Assembly: GCA_037074705.1 (NCBI GenBank)
Contig: CM073593.1
Location: forward strand, 22,262,001-22,326,000
DNA: 64,000 bases
Direction of reading: 5' to 3'
Source of the DNA: Zhengitettix transpicula
Lineage: Eukaryota > Arthropoda > Insecta > Orthoptera > Tetrigidae
Shown: positions 1-12,340 of the stretch, piece after piece
How the letters are laid out: every line of letters begins with the position of its first letter
Numbering within the stretch: the first letter of the stretch is position 1
Notes under the pieces: model-generated
Databases searched by the model: none
Seen by the model: the letters and a program-made list of their open reading frames with translations, nothing else
What the model was told of the DNA's origin: nothing
Program-made: the position numbers and the translations under genes

Positions 1-488
1 TAATTAAAGGATAGAAGTCAGATTTCGTTCTGTTTTAATTGTCAATAAGAGTTAATTTCTTTTCTTTTTAATTTTCTTCCTATTGACATAATGTCTGGGT
101 GAATTATAAACTGTGTGTTAATTAGTTGTTTTTAAAACAACTTGTTGTGTCCATTATGAAACCCAGTAGAGACTCTGAGAAATCAATATTTAAATTTTAA
201 TTGTTTTGGGTTATTGCCACAAAATAAATCAATCTTTTGTTTGTTAATTTCGATCTTTTCATTTAATAAAAGCCTTCCATTTAATTATTACATAAATGTC
301 TTCAACGAGAGACAAATTCCTTAAATAAATTAAATTAATTAAAGCTCAATGAGTTGATCATTACATTTTGACTACCACTACGTGGGGCAAATTTCATTTA
401 ATTAACGTCATCTTGTTGTTTATTACATATTGGCTTCCACAACGTGGGGCAAATTAAACTAAATAATGGCTTTCTGTTGATTATTACA
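1..488 (+). repeat. LTR-A copy A1, cut by window start
   Basis: This is the 3' part of a roughly 1-kb repeat that recurs at seven other places in the window. It ends in ATTACA followed by ATAT, the same end seen in full copies that run TG...CA and are flanked by 4-bp ATAT or ATAA duplications. That structure fits the solo long terminal repeat of a Ty3/Gypsy-type retrotransposon. Two family boxes are visible: CAGATTTCGTTC near position 22 and AAACCCAGTAGAGACTCTGA near 159. The last 200 bases contain three related sub-units, near 286, 358 and 420, each carrying ATTACA plus a motif like CAACGTGGGGCAAATT. No internal gag or pol region follows. Confidence 0.65.
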
Positions 489-500
489 ATATATATATAT

Positions 501-870
501 ATAATAGTATTTACATAATGAACACAATTTAATCTCCACGTTGAAGAGCCAATGTTGTAGTGATTACTTTTCAAACAATTTAATTAAAAACAAAGCCTCA
601 CGTTGAGGTTCCAATTTTGTAGTAATTACTTTTAAATGATCAGCAAATTAAAATTTAATGATTGGATTTTAATTAAAATCCGCAGCAATCTTTCCACGAT
701 GACTTTACTCTGCTATATTTCGACGACGACTGGCGCACATAACGCCTCTAGCAAACCAACAGCCTACAATACCCAAAACACATGGTGGCATTATTTCTCA
801 TTCTTGTGTGCAGCTTGTGTGTTATCTTCCGCTAACAATTCGAGTCCAAATTTTTGTTTTAATTACCACA
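501..870 (-). repeat. degraded LTR-A copy A2
   Basis: Read on the minus strand, this stretch has the family motif TTCAACGTGGAG near 540 and a second copy near 600. Its other end is TTAATTACCACA followed by a (TA)n tract, resembling the ATTACA-ATAT boundary of the LTR-A family. Most of the family interior is missing or unrecognisable. A 107-codon open frame at 636-959 overlaps it and shows no protein family features. Confidence 0.4.
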
Positions 871-895
871 ATATATATATATATATATATATATT
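871..895. repeat. (TA)n microsatellite
   Basis: A run of alternating T and A directly follows the degraded LTR-A copy. The LTR-A family inserts at ATAT sites, so the tract may be its target. Confidence 0.85.
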
Positions 896-1688
896 ATTAC
901 CTCCCCTTTCGGTATCTTCTCGGGTGGGTTTAAGGTCCTCAAGATTATATGGCTTGTGAGAAACACGCCAAGAGAAACTTACCTTGGGTTTGGGAAACCT
1001 AATTTCGACATTGAACTCATACAAGGTTATATTTACAGTGGAGAATGCTATAGTTCGGGAGTCGGCTTGCTACCACGATGCTCAGTCCAGCCCTGGGATC
1101 ACACTTAGCGTAGACGATGGGCAAGAAAAAAAGTCCTCCAGGAAGAAGCCGGCGTCTTTAGAGTGTCACTCAATCGTACAAAGCTTCCCCAAATTTAGAA
1201 AAAAAACTTACTTTCCAGGCTGAAGATTATCAAAATATGTTCGAAATGTTTGAATCTGATTTTAGCTTATTAGGGTAAATGTCCGCTCGAGATTATGGAA
1301 CTATCGCATATGCAATCAAATAACGGAATAAAATCTAATAATCAGATTCAGATGTTTCAGTAGACAGGATTGTTGTGAGTTAAAAGATACATTTTTATCG
1401 GGATAAATTAATTAACAAAAAATTATTAAATAATTTTGAAAAATTAAAGAATTTTAAGTAAAATGAAAATGAAAAATAAATATTAAAATCTATCCTTTAT
1501 CCAAACAAGCATTTTTAAATATAAAAATTTCGAATCGTGTGAGCTAGACATCTTTGCGAATGTTGAATAATAAGATGGGCTGCAATTACAGTCGTACAGA
1601 AAACCAAAACCTATCAATGTAACTGTAAAAAAGGATAAGGATAATTATAAAATAAAATTATGCTATGTCTGCATAAACTTGGGATGTT

Positions 1689-1691
<3 letters not shown>

Positions 1692-1723
<32 letters not shown>
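1692..1723. repeat. (TA)n microsatellite
   Basis: An uninterrupted AT dinucleotide repeat of about 16 units, about 50 bases from a second similar tract. Confidence 0.9.
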
Positions 1724-1728
<5 letters not shown>

Positions 1729-1770
1729 GAAACGACTTTCTTCCTATTTTTGTGTTGTATAGCAGGAGGT

Positions 1771-1798
1771 TATATATATATATATATATATATATATA
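1771..1798. repeat. (TA)n microsatellite
   Basis: An uninterrupted TA dinucleotide repeat of about 14 units. The spacer between it and the tract at 1692-1723 is not repetitive in this window. Confidence 0.9.
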
Positions 1799-3772
1799 CG
1801 TATGTAACCTGAAACTTACCTTACAATAGCAGTTATGCTAAATATCTTTCTGTTTTCTAAAATCTAGTGTAATAATTGCAAAGAATATTTTTTAATGGTA
1901 CTGGTCACAGATTTACCTTTCACAGAAACCTCCATTAAAATTATTTACGATGTTCTTAAATTATGCGGATTAAGATGACGACCCATTACGTTGGCATTAT
2001 GCCTACGCGTGTAACTGTGTATGCATTTGTATAAATACGTATATGCCTGTGAAAGGGATATTTGTGTGCAATAAACACACTTGAATTTATTGAACCTCAA
2101 TTGGACATCATGGTCGTAGTATCTATTGGAATTTATGGTCATCGGTCTAATGATTGGTTGCATTATGCTCTTAATTATTTGTGTTCTGGGTCACCCGGTT
2201 TGGGACATTGTATTTACTTAATTCGACGTTCCTAATTAATATATATTTATATAAACAAGTGACATTTATTTATTATTATTTTACTTATAAAAATAAAATA
2301 TCATTAATTAAATATTTGTTGGTTAAATAACTCAAATTAAATTTTGTACTAATAACAGAGTGAATGGAATCACTGCCTTACTTAGTAGAGTATAAAGTAA
2401 TTACTTCTTAGCATCTTCTTCCAGGGAACATGAGTGTGAATTTAAAGAATGAAAATGAAAATGATAATAATCACTCTTGGAAGAGAATGATGTTCACGCC
2501 TCATGTGTCGGAGAAACAATTTATCGTTTATCCTCTGAGTGGCTGCCGGAAATAGTCCTTCGGTCGAAACTCCGATCCCGTTGTCACCATCCGCTAGTTG
2601 AAAACCGGTGAAATGTCCAATGAATGTACTTGCAGACCGCGAATGGCGGCGTAAACAGTCTCCGGCACGGATCTCTCTGGAGAATAAATCGTCATGTTTT
2701 AGAGATTCATCACTATTCCATGTTGCAGATTTTTTTAGAGTGCGTATTACAGGATATAGTTGTACTTTTGAAACAATATTAAATGTTTCACGTTTCGTAA
2801 ATACTTAAGTATCTCCTCCAGTAAATTTAATGTTTTATTCCATCTGATCAACAATCGTTAAACTTGACTGTAATATCGTTAGGATAGCTCAATAATTGAA
2901 ATAATGTATCCCAAGAATCGATACATATAGAAGACTCCCTGCCTCTCGGAAGGTCGCGTAATAGAATATATATATTTTTTAAACAATCGCCCATATCTTC
3001 CTTCTTTTTCTTTGTGTTTAATAACTCTCTGGAGAAGACAATGTGTTCATTGCAGTATAAAATTCTCACTACTAGCCTGAGTTCATTATAAACATAATTA
3101 TTTTCATTTAACATTATCCGAAATTGATATACTCGTTTCTTAGTTTATCAGTCATTTAAGATTCAAGATAATCTACGATTAGCCTGACGTTTTAATAATG
3201 TTTCTCCATTAAGACCTTTAATGGCTAAGGAAAAGAGGGATTCAGTTACAAAACCTGAGGAACATCTAAATTTCCGATACCAAAGCCTGAGAACATCATA
3301 ATAATATGCGTTCCGAAACAATTAAGTGGCTGTATTACAACTCCCATAACATTTTCAATGTCTGCTGGAGTAGGCACCATGTCTTGTAATGGCTATCGTG
3401 ATCGTGTGTGTATCGCATATCAAGTCGTATTAATGATAAGTGCCGTAGTCCTCAAAGTGTTCAGAGTTGCCTGCGTGATTACAATCTCGCACGTTGGTAT
3501 TAATTTTCTCATTGTAATTTTCCTTAGGCGATCAGGTGAAACGGCAGATCATCTCAGCTAACACTGGAAACTAAACTCCTGCTGTACAAGTCTGTCGGAT
3601 GCCGATTTGGACCCTACGGGATCCAACTATTGAGAACGGCAAATAATTTTAACCTTGGAATCATTCAGCATTTCAAAAACAAAGTGTTGAGACAAATAGT
3701 TTTCGCTCCATGGTATGTCCCTAACATTCAAATAGCAAAAGACTTGCATGTTTCATCGATTAGAGATGGAAT

Positions 3773-4325
3773 TATTATTATTATTATTTTAGGGTAACAG
3801 GCTACATGAGGGTAATCCACATGGTGGCAACTCCCCTTTAATAGCATAGGAAGGGATCTGAATGGGGGGATGCGAAATGGTAGAGGAAGGTAGCCAAAGG
3901 TTAACTAGGGTCCGTGGGCTATAGTTTAAGGATCCTACCCGGCATTCGCCTAAAACTAATGCAGGGAAAACCCTAGAAAAACCTGCATCAGGTAGGTCGG
4001 GCATTGGGTACTTGTCCCACGCCTTTCCGATAGCGGGAGAAGAGTTTTTTGTGGGGTCGCAGCATTCCCTTCTCCGTACCTCGACCAGTTTAGGAGGCAG
4101 CTGGCCGACTGTTCCAATGGGAACAGAAACAACTCTTACCGTATGCCCAAGGTCTGTGACCCCGGAACATACACTTCTAAAAACAGACCGAGGTGCCTGG
4201 GCTTGTTGGGAACATTAGTTCAAAAACGGAGAGAGGAAAGGCATCCCCAAAGGTAGCCCCTTCCTGTCTCTCCTACAAGGTTCTGCCCTCACAGTTACTG
4301 CCTGCGAGAGAATAGCCCTCGCAGA
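3773..4325 (-). mobile_element. element D retroposon, copy 1, with (TTA)n tail
   Basis: This is a minus-strand copy of a ~540-bp repeat present four times (also 12353-12892, 26294-26816 and 57832-58084). On the minus strand it begins with a palindromic CTGCGAGAG-type head near 4290-4325 and ends with CATGTAGCCTGTTACCCT followed by a TAA-repeat tail (3773-3790 on this strand). A target duplication is likely: GAGATGGAATTA before the tail and TAGATGAAATTA after the head. A tail plus a target duplication is the mark of LINE-mediated retroposition. No tRNA-type promoter boxes or reading frame of a known family are visible, so it is a SINE-like or internally deleted LINE-dependent element of unknown family. 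Confidence 0.65.
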
Positions 4326-7300
4326 CTCTAGATGAAATTAAGAGCTTTATTGTACGTTATAGTGTTAGTCATCCTAATGGACTTGCGAGAAATTTGTTGG
4401 AACACATAAGAGAAGTGCCACAATTAAAACGATTCAAGTCAGAAACCCTAATGGACATATTTGGTTAAGCTTAGCTTATGTGTACAGCTGGCTTAAGTTT
4501 ATAATGAAGTGAATTAGATTAATTGGTTTTGAGTATGTTTACTATTTTTAAAGCTACAAGAATGAAGGAAGTTATTTTCAAACACTTTTATTGTAATTAT
4601 AAACTGTTATCGAAGTATTAACTTCTTCAGAATATTGAAATTGATTTATTATGTTTATAATTGAAACTCTTTATTTTGCATCAGTTATTTTTGTTACTGT
4701 TAAATTTTTCGTTTTAATTATTGTAATAAAAAATGCTAGTTAATAATCGGAAGCGACAATCAAGAGAGTTGGAGCTTAAATTCTAATTGTCGGGTACGAA
4801 GTGAAGCGGCAGAAATACGCCATCAAGCCTGAGTACCTAATCAACTGTGGAGATCTTTCCAAGTGCCCCTATGCCGATTTGAGGACAGAGAGCAGTAACA
4901 GTAAGAGTGTGCCAATTTATTTATATGTAGTGTGAGGTCAAATCACGAGGTTTTTACTGCGGTAGAGTACAACATGCAATTCCTGGAGATATTTACAGCA
5001 AAAGTGTTTTCGTGTCTACTTACTTTTAACTGAGCTACAATCTTCTACAATTTGGTTTGTAATTAAATTCCCAATTTTGAGCAATTAAAACATCTGTTTT
5101 TTAATTTGGTGTTAATAAATGTGTTGTTTTGAACTACTGAATTTAAAGAACCAAAGCCAATTAAATTTAATTAATAAATGCATAAATTAAATAACAGTAA
5201 ATTTTACAATTTGTTATCAAACATCTCTAAGACATATTTGGTTGCTTCATTCGAAGTATTCCTACAAGTTATTTTCTGTTTATTTTGGTTAATTAAATTA
5301 TACAAATCAATTATTTATTGTCCTATAAGGACAGATTGTAATAAAAGTGGAGTTAATAAAGAAGTAAAAAAATGTACTAAAGAAAAAATTATCTAGCACA
5401 CACACGTATTTAATTAACACAAAACTGCTAGTAAACTCTCAGCCATTAAGTAATTTTTGGCGCTAGAAAAATAATCAATACTCATTGAGTTTCTTTACGA
5501 TATTAATGACGATTTTTCAAAACTGCCGTTGGAGTAAGGTCGCATGGATTTAGTTTTTATAAGCTTAAATTAAGAAATACAAAGTTTGTAATTGAAAGGC
5601 TTATTTATGTTTTGTCGTGACATATTGTGACGTAATTTTAAAGCGAACATAAATGTTTGAGCCTAGGTCAATGCCAGTTTATTGAAAACTGATTCACACA
5701 GCTGAAGCGTATTGTAATACTTTCAATCGTGGAATTCCGCAGTCGATATTGAACACCCGGAGGGCAACAGATCCACTTTGGTGTTACCCGGTTCTCCGAT
5801 GTACGTGTGAATACAGCCAGGACATGGGGAAATATATGCCACAGTCTCTCTTAATATAGCTGCACATTATGTCACAGCATTTATTTCCACGGTTCGCCAG
5901 ATATATATTTCTACGTAATATTTTCCTGGGAATTAACTCATGGAGGATAATGGATTACTATATTACAGAAAACTCATGTTTTGGTTTATTTTATCTGCTA
6001 GAGCAGTTATCTTTTAGGACTACAATGTCTTTAATGATACTTATTTTTTTCAAATGAGAAATTTTTCGCATCGTATCAGTTTCAATGAAATTTAGTTTCC
6101 AGGCCACGAAAAAAAATATACGAAAGTTTGTCACCGAAATTCAGAACGAAACATTTTGCTAACATTTCTAATTTTAGTTCATTATATTTTAGATAAGTTT
6201 TTAACAAAATACATATACTAGCCAATAATTACATTTCTAAATATTTTGAAAATTTTGTATCTTGTGAAATATGTTTAATTTGGAAGTTGTTTATTGAATA
6301 TATTATTAGATTCTAAATGTAAGTTTTAATTTATTATATGTAATTATTGTAATAAATTAAATTTTTCTTAATTTATATTAAATATATTATTTTAAATTTC
6401 AGAATCGTGAAATAAAGAAGAAATTTTTATATTTATAAAGATTTATTAAATTAGGCTAGTTTTCCCTATTATTGTATATGTATCGTCTTATGTCTTCCCA
6501 AAGTTGGCATGAAAGTCGTGAATCTATTTAGTATATGTAAATGTAAATGCTGAACTTAAGATTGTATTCGATATGCACTTTCCGACTTATTGGTCAATAT
6601 ATTTAGATTTTATATTTAAATATCGGATAAATATCAATGTTTTAATTAAGTCAATTCTTCGTTGTCCTTTCTTTACGACCAAGTTACATCGCACTACCAC
6701 ATATTCAGAAAAATATATCACTCATCTTACACTGTAATATAGTGTACCTGATAAAACTCAGAGATCAAAAATAAGGTGGATATCAATAACTTTTAGTTTG
6801 AGCTAAGGTAAGACTGAATAAAATCAGGTGGGAGGAAAATACAGCACCGTTTCTTCGTCACCGTCGAAAGGAAGACTTCTATGATAGGAAAATAGGAAAG
6901 CAGATAACGTGAGATTCTTGGTATCTGAGTACCGTACAGAGACATGAAAGAAATCAGAATGCGCTATGAAGTTAAAGATATAGTTTAATATAGAAAAGCA
7001 GGACTGAGCAGATAGCGCCCAGGGCCTCATAGTCCCAAAATAGCAGTAGCAAGACTAACTGTCAAAGTGGCTCCAGAGACTGAGAAAAAACCACCTACCA
7101 AGAGATTAATCACTTTCTAGAAAGCGGGGAACCAATCAAAAGGTCCAGATCGGCCCACGTGATCTGTATTGGGGCCCCTCAAAACCGGTTACCACAGGGT
7201 ATCTACAGCGTTTGCATCGTATCGTAACACCATACGAAAAGTGTGAGCACGAGTGAAGAAAATTTTCACACAAGTATGCGGTATAGACCGAAATAATAAA

Positions 7301-8013
7301 GCAAATTGATAAACCTGTATGACAACACCATAGTTATGAACTACGCCTGTTTTTTATGAATACATTTTTCAAGTAGAAAGATATACGGTAAATGTAACGC
7401 TGTAAGTATCGGTAAAATCAATTATCCTTTTAAGTAATACAACCATAATTATATACAACAACTTTGAATATATGCATTAAATTTTAGTTGGAAAATTTTT
7501 GAATTTACTCCTGAACAGTCCGAGAACAGTATGATGTGAAACTGAATTTTTCAAATTATAGGGCTTACATGACCATAAATTATATTTCAAATAAAACCGT
7601 TGCCTATTATTTTGAAGGCATAGAGCCTGATATCTGCTTCGAAACATCGAATGGATTCAGTAATCTATATTTTCAAACCTCTCGACCGTGTTATTTTTCT
7701 TAACTCAGCACTAATGAAACATAGCATTGCAACTGGTTCAATTTAATCACTTTCTGACTAATTATGATAATTGATGATGAATTATCATATTTCCAAATTT
7801 ATTCTATAGTTTATGGATAAATTTTTCATAAATCATTTATTTCCCGTAGTTAGATTTTCCTTCAGTCTGTGCTTCACAGGAACCTAATTTTTTTCAATTT
7901 AGTATTTGATCATTAGTTGAACGCACAATACAATTATGTGTAAGCTTAGACACCTGAGATTTGTATATTCAGAATTTTAGGATTTCCCAATTCGAGATGA
8001 AGAATAAAAATAT
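4326..8013. other. intergenic, no gene recognised
   Basis: About 3.7 kb of AT-rich sequence with only short open frames (up to about 70 codons) that show no domain or conserved motif. No repeat shared with other parts of the window was noticed. Confidence 0.55.
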
Positions 8014-9066
8014 AAACAAAAAAGTATTTAATTAAAAGAAATTCTGAAACAAAAAAAATTAAAATTTGAATGATAGTTAGCCACACGTTGAAGACGCCAA
8101 TTATGTAATGATTAAAAAGGTGATCTCAATTAATAGGAATGATTAACAAAATTATTATGTATTTAAAATTTATTGTTAATAATTACACATTATATGCCCT
8201 GCTTTACACGCCGAATTCCTTCAATTTAACAAACAAATATGTCAATTTTATTTTAATAATTCGTGGCGTTCTATGAAAATATAGCTTTATAATTTTACAA
8301 TTAATTACGTTGAATTTCTCATTATCTCAGGGTCACCACTGGGTTTGATAGGAAGAACAAATACAATGAACTAAAACATTAACAATCCAAACTCATTGAA
8401 GTTAACGGAATACAATATTAAATACAAAAGTAAAAGAAAAGAAATGAAAAGAAAACGCGAAAGATCTGACTATACCCTTAAATTATCGTTTACAGTCATT
8501 AATAATTGTTTTGTGTACTCACGACAGTGCTACTGGCAACTGTTCGAACTCTTGCAGCTTGAAGTCAGCACCCACTAAACAGGCCATTATACACTGATTC
8601 TACTTACTAGATTTTGAACACACTGTGGTTGCTTTGGATCTCTGCTTTACTGGAACCTGGATCATCTCACCCTCAGCCAGTTGCCGGACGTAGATCTCCT
8701 CAAAGTCTCTCTATGCGAAAATTTGTTCAGTTTGTGAAGCAAAACTTCTGCTTCCAAACTGCGATCTTATAAGTCACTCCGTCAAACTGTTTACTTGCGT
8801 TTTATGTAAACCATTATCTCGCCGTTGGACTTCCCAGATAGTCCTATTCATAATTCTGGATCCACAGACTGTTACTGTTTCTATTTCTTTATGTGGACCG
8901 AACTGCTATGTCCCCGTTCTCGATGCATACACCACGCATACTTGATGAAGACTTCCCTCTCTAGGCGCGCGGTCTCCAGTCTCCCATTGTTAAGGAAGAA
9001 AGACCCGCTCCGCCAACAATTAAATTATATTAAAAACAATGAATAGCCTGTTTAATTGGTATTACA
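8014..9066 (-). repeat. LTR-A copy A3 (solo LTR)
   Basis: A nearly full copy of the LTR-A repeat in minus orientation. The 5' side at 9066 has the family end (GGTATTACA on this strand) followed by ATAT at 9067-9070. At the other side the terminal TGTAAT seems lost, with ATAT at 8010-8013 directly before the family sequence. The primer-site-like sub-unit lies at about 8090, the contraction TATAATT box and the CAAACCCAGT box (CACTGGGTTTGATA on this strand) at about 8336. A GTGAGT hexamer at the conserved splice-donor position is at 8517-8522 on the minus strand. No internal retrotransposon genes are present. Confidence 0.65.
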
Positions 9067-9070
9067 ATAT

Positions 9071-10774
9071 ATTACAATGTACTAATACCATCTTTGGCAA
9101 CAAACTTTCTATTGCTAGTAGATTCAAGTCTGTTCTGTCACTTAAATTTTGTTTAAGAGCCACTCTGACCTTTCAATGCAGGGCGAAGTTTTGGCTAGAA
9201 CCCTGGAAATGTAGATATGCATATGCAATATTAAGAAATATTGTTTTTTTCGAATTTATTTATTCGAACATCTTATTCTTTTTTTTAGTAGCTTTAACTA
9301 TATTAAAACGTTATTAGCGACCATGAAATTTTAATATAATGTTACATGTTCATAATCTACATACAATACGTTTTATATTTTGTCAAATAAAATAATTTGG
9401 GTTAAATATTTTGTGGTTTTAATTATGGCTTCTTTTGTTGAAATTAGATCTTTGTTGCTGGTATTTACTCCCAGGGTATCGTCTCTTTGCTTTTTCTAAC
9501 CGGTGCATTCAATTATGAAGTGGTATATTGTTGGGATTCTGTTGGAGCTATGGCACGTAGGTGAAAGGGTCCTACAAAAAAGAAAGCTATGGCTTAATTT
9601 AGTGTGGGAGATTCTGACGCGAGTTAACACCACCTTTTGTCTTCTTGAGATGGTTTGGGAGTATTTAGATCTTTTATGTTTTCCATTGTCGATAGTATTG
9701 TTGATTTTTCCTCTTTATGTTCCCTTTATGTAAAATCTTATTTAATGAAAAGGGACATGGAAACTAAAGGAAAATGTTCAGTACATGCAGCAAATTAGAC
9801 TACTAATATATATGCAAAGGATTTGTGCTTAAACGTCTGGGTTATGTGGAATTAATATAAAATATCCGGGATAATAAATTGAAATACGTATGTATAATGA
9901 CGCTCCTATGACTGAATCAACATATTGAAATAATTTGAATTTATCATTAATTGAATTAGTAATATCTCCAGAGCAGTTGATAGACACGTATACCTGCGGT
10001 TACAAATTTCGATACTCCCGTTAGTATCGAGTCTCATTAAAACATTGTGAAATTGGAAACCACACAAAACGTGACAAATTTCAACCTCTACTGACATCCT
10101 TTTATCGTAAAATATTGCTACATGTTATTTTTAAGATATTTGAGATTTCGTTGAATTGTTATTTATTGAGACCATTCATGGTTATCTAGCACGTATGTGT
10201 TACTATATACGCTTCGAGACTAGAATATGTTTATAATTATCATCCTAACATTGGCATTAATTTTAAGTGCACACTTGGAGCATACAGTCTTATATACAGA
10301 CGAGGAATATTCTTATTTACAAAAGTCGAGGGATTACCAGAGGACAGGCATCAGATGGCCCACTTGGTAAAAGGATTCCGATTCTGGATTGTTTGTTACA
10401 TCACTGGTGTCTAAAGTAATGATATATAAATTTTAGGGTGGGTGGTAAACCATCACCTGAACGAGAAAGACAGTAGGACTGAAGAATGTGAAACAAAATA
10501 TCACAGAGTAAATGGAGCAGTCAGAATTCAGTAAAAAAGTAGATTCGGAGAATCCAGGTCTCGTATTTCCAACCACCAAGCCGGAAATACGAGGTGAACG
10601 ACGAGAGGGAAGAAGCGTGATCAAGAATAAGGAAATGTAACATATGAAGAGAATGAAGATTTTCCTGCAGAAAATACAGAATAAACAGTTCCAAGTCGCT
10701 CACGTTTCCACCGGTCCATCATCGTCAAGGGGTATGTAATACCAAGTGTCTTTCAATGATGATAACGGTACTAT
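9071..10774. other. intergenic, no gene recognised
   Basis: AT-rich sequence between two LTR-A copies. Open frames are at most 76 codons and lack recognisable domains. No shared repeat was noticed here. Confidence 0.55.
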
Positions 10775-10778
10775 ATAT

Positions 10779-11905
10779 TGTAATAATCAAATATTTATGC
10801 GTTTAATTTATTTTAAAGAACTTGACCCACGTTGTGGTGACATTTAATGTAATAATCAACAATTAGGGTTATTTAATTTTTGCCCCACATTGTGGTATCC
10901 ATTTATGTAATGATCAAAATGATAGGCTTTATTTAAATGAAAAAGATAATCAATTTTTAACAAACAAAATTTATTTATTAATTTGTGGCTTCTAAAATTG
11001 ACAAACAATTACAATAAAATGAAAATCTCTTAATCTCTCAGGGTCTTTACTGGGTTTGATGATTTACAGTGAAAATTATTGAATGATCTTATTAACAATA
11101 CAGTTTAAAATTTACTTCAAAATAATGTGCTGATAAATGAAAGAAAAGCTACAAGAAAAGCGAACGAAATCTGACTTTACCCTTTTAGTTAGCGTTTACA
11201 GATTTTATTAAAGTTCTGGTTACTTACGTATTGTTTGGCTGGTACCAGCATTCTTTTCAAAAGTGCACTATATTGCAAATTATTACACAGATTCTAAATT
11301 TTTCTCACAGATTCTACACTTATGAAGTTGAAATGCGATTACTAGGCTCCCAGGAACTCGGATGATCCTCTTAATTCATCAGCTATCTTATGTCGTTTTC
11401 CCTCAGCACGGAAATGTTTAAGTTCTTTATAATGAAGCAAACCCTGGCTTCCGTTGGCTAATTGTTAGCACATCTACTCGGTCCAACGAACTGCTTGCTT
11501 ACAGAAATCTTATGAGTTGCAGATTTTTGCCTTTTACCGCATTATTTATCGATTTGTATTGAAAACTTCTAAGTAGTTCGGTGAAGATTTACTTTTAAAA
11601 TGTCTCTCCTTTCGTGGCTGACCGTAGACTTCGACTTTTCTCTTTTGCTCCTCGCTGTAGACTCAAACTGCACTCTTTCGCTCCTCGCCGTAAACTTAGA
11701 CCAACTTTTACAATGTCTCTCCTCTCGTGGTAGACTGAAGACTGCCAATACTTTTGCGCGCGTAATCGCCATTGCGACCCTTCAATAATAGGAACAGAGC
11801 TCGCCGCTCATTGTTGCTTTGCTTGTTCATCGCTATAATTCAAACTGTTCGCTAACCATTTAAATTATTTAAAAACAATTAATGGCTTCATTAATTGGCA
11901 TTACA
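10779..11905 (-). repeat. LTR-A copy A4 (solo LTR)
   Basis: A full 1127-bp copy bounded by TG...CA, with perfect ATAT duplications at 10775-10778 and 11906-11909. Minus-strand order is: TGTAATGCCAATTAATGAAG start, a GC-richer 5' half, GGTACCAG near 11240, a GTAAGT donor-like hexamer at 11222-11227, the CAGATTTCGTTC box, the CAAACCCAGT box, and two tandem sub-units with the CAATGTGGGGCAAA motif near the 3' end (about 10880 and 10830). Open frames inside it (11569-11772, 11600-11788) have no family match and look incidental. Confidence 0.72.
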
Positions 11906-11909
11906 ATAT

Positions 11910-12340
11910 ATATAACTACGATGTACTGTTTAAATATAGCATATATTTAAATGGCGCACAACGTTGGGTTATGTTTAATACTCAATAAATTTTATGGAAC
12001 AGATCAAGCAGATACAACTACAGCATTTTTGATCGTTAATATTGTAAGCTTTATATTAAAATTAGTGTAAACCTAACGAAGTGGTAACCGTTCAACTCCG
12101 TGAGGCCAGTTTGGTAGCTGTCTTCTTAACAATAGTCGCTGCCGTTACAAAATAAAAAAGTGAGTCTGTGAGAACGTAATTTATACTAGGATGTTCCTCA
12201 GTTAGCGATGCCTGTATTGGTTCACTTAGAAGTGATCAAAATTCGTGAGTATAGAAGTTTAATGACCTCGTTCAATGTAATTACAATGATAAACGTCGTA
12301 CATCTATGAACCATTGTATATATAAATATTCCTCACGACT
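11910..12340. other. intergenic, nothing recognised
   Basis: A 430-bp AT-rich spacer between LTR-A4 and element D copy 3. No coding frame or shared repeat was seen. Confidence 0.55.

Larger units (their letters stand above)
896..3772. other. intergenic, no gene recognised
   Basis: This AT-rich stretch holds two long (TA)n tracts, at 1692-1723 and 1771-1798, and no recognisable protein family or repeat shared with the rest of the window. A patch of higher GC at about 2500-2700 has a short open frame (2608-2808) without family features. I see nothing that supports a gene. Confidence 0.6.

Noticed and set aside
1692..1798. (TA)n tracts considered as promoter TATA boxes or a replication origin
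   Set aside because: Dinucleotide tracts of this kind are common in the window and no transcript start, gene or origin structure accompanies them.
3789..4218. Open frames shared between copies of element D
   Set aside because: They recur only because the repeat recurs; the frames are short, on both strands, and match no known protein.
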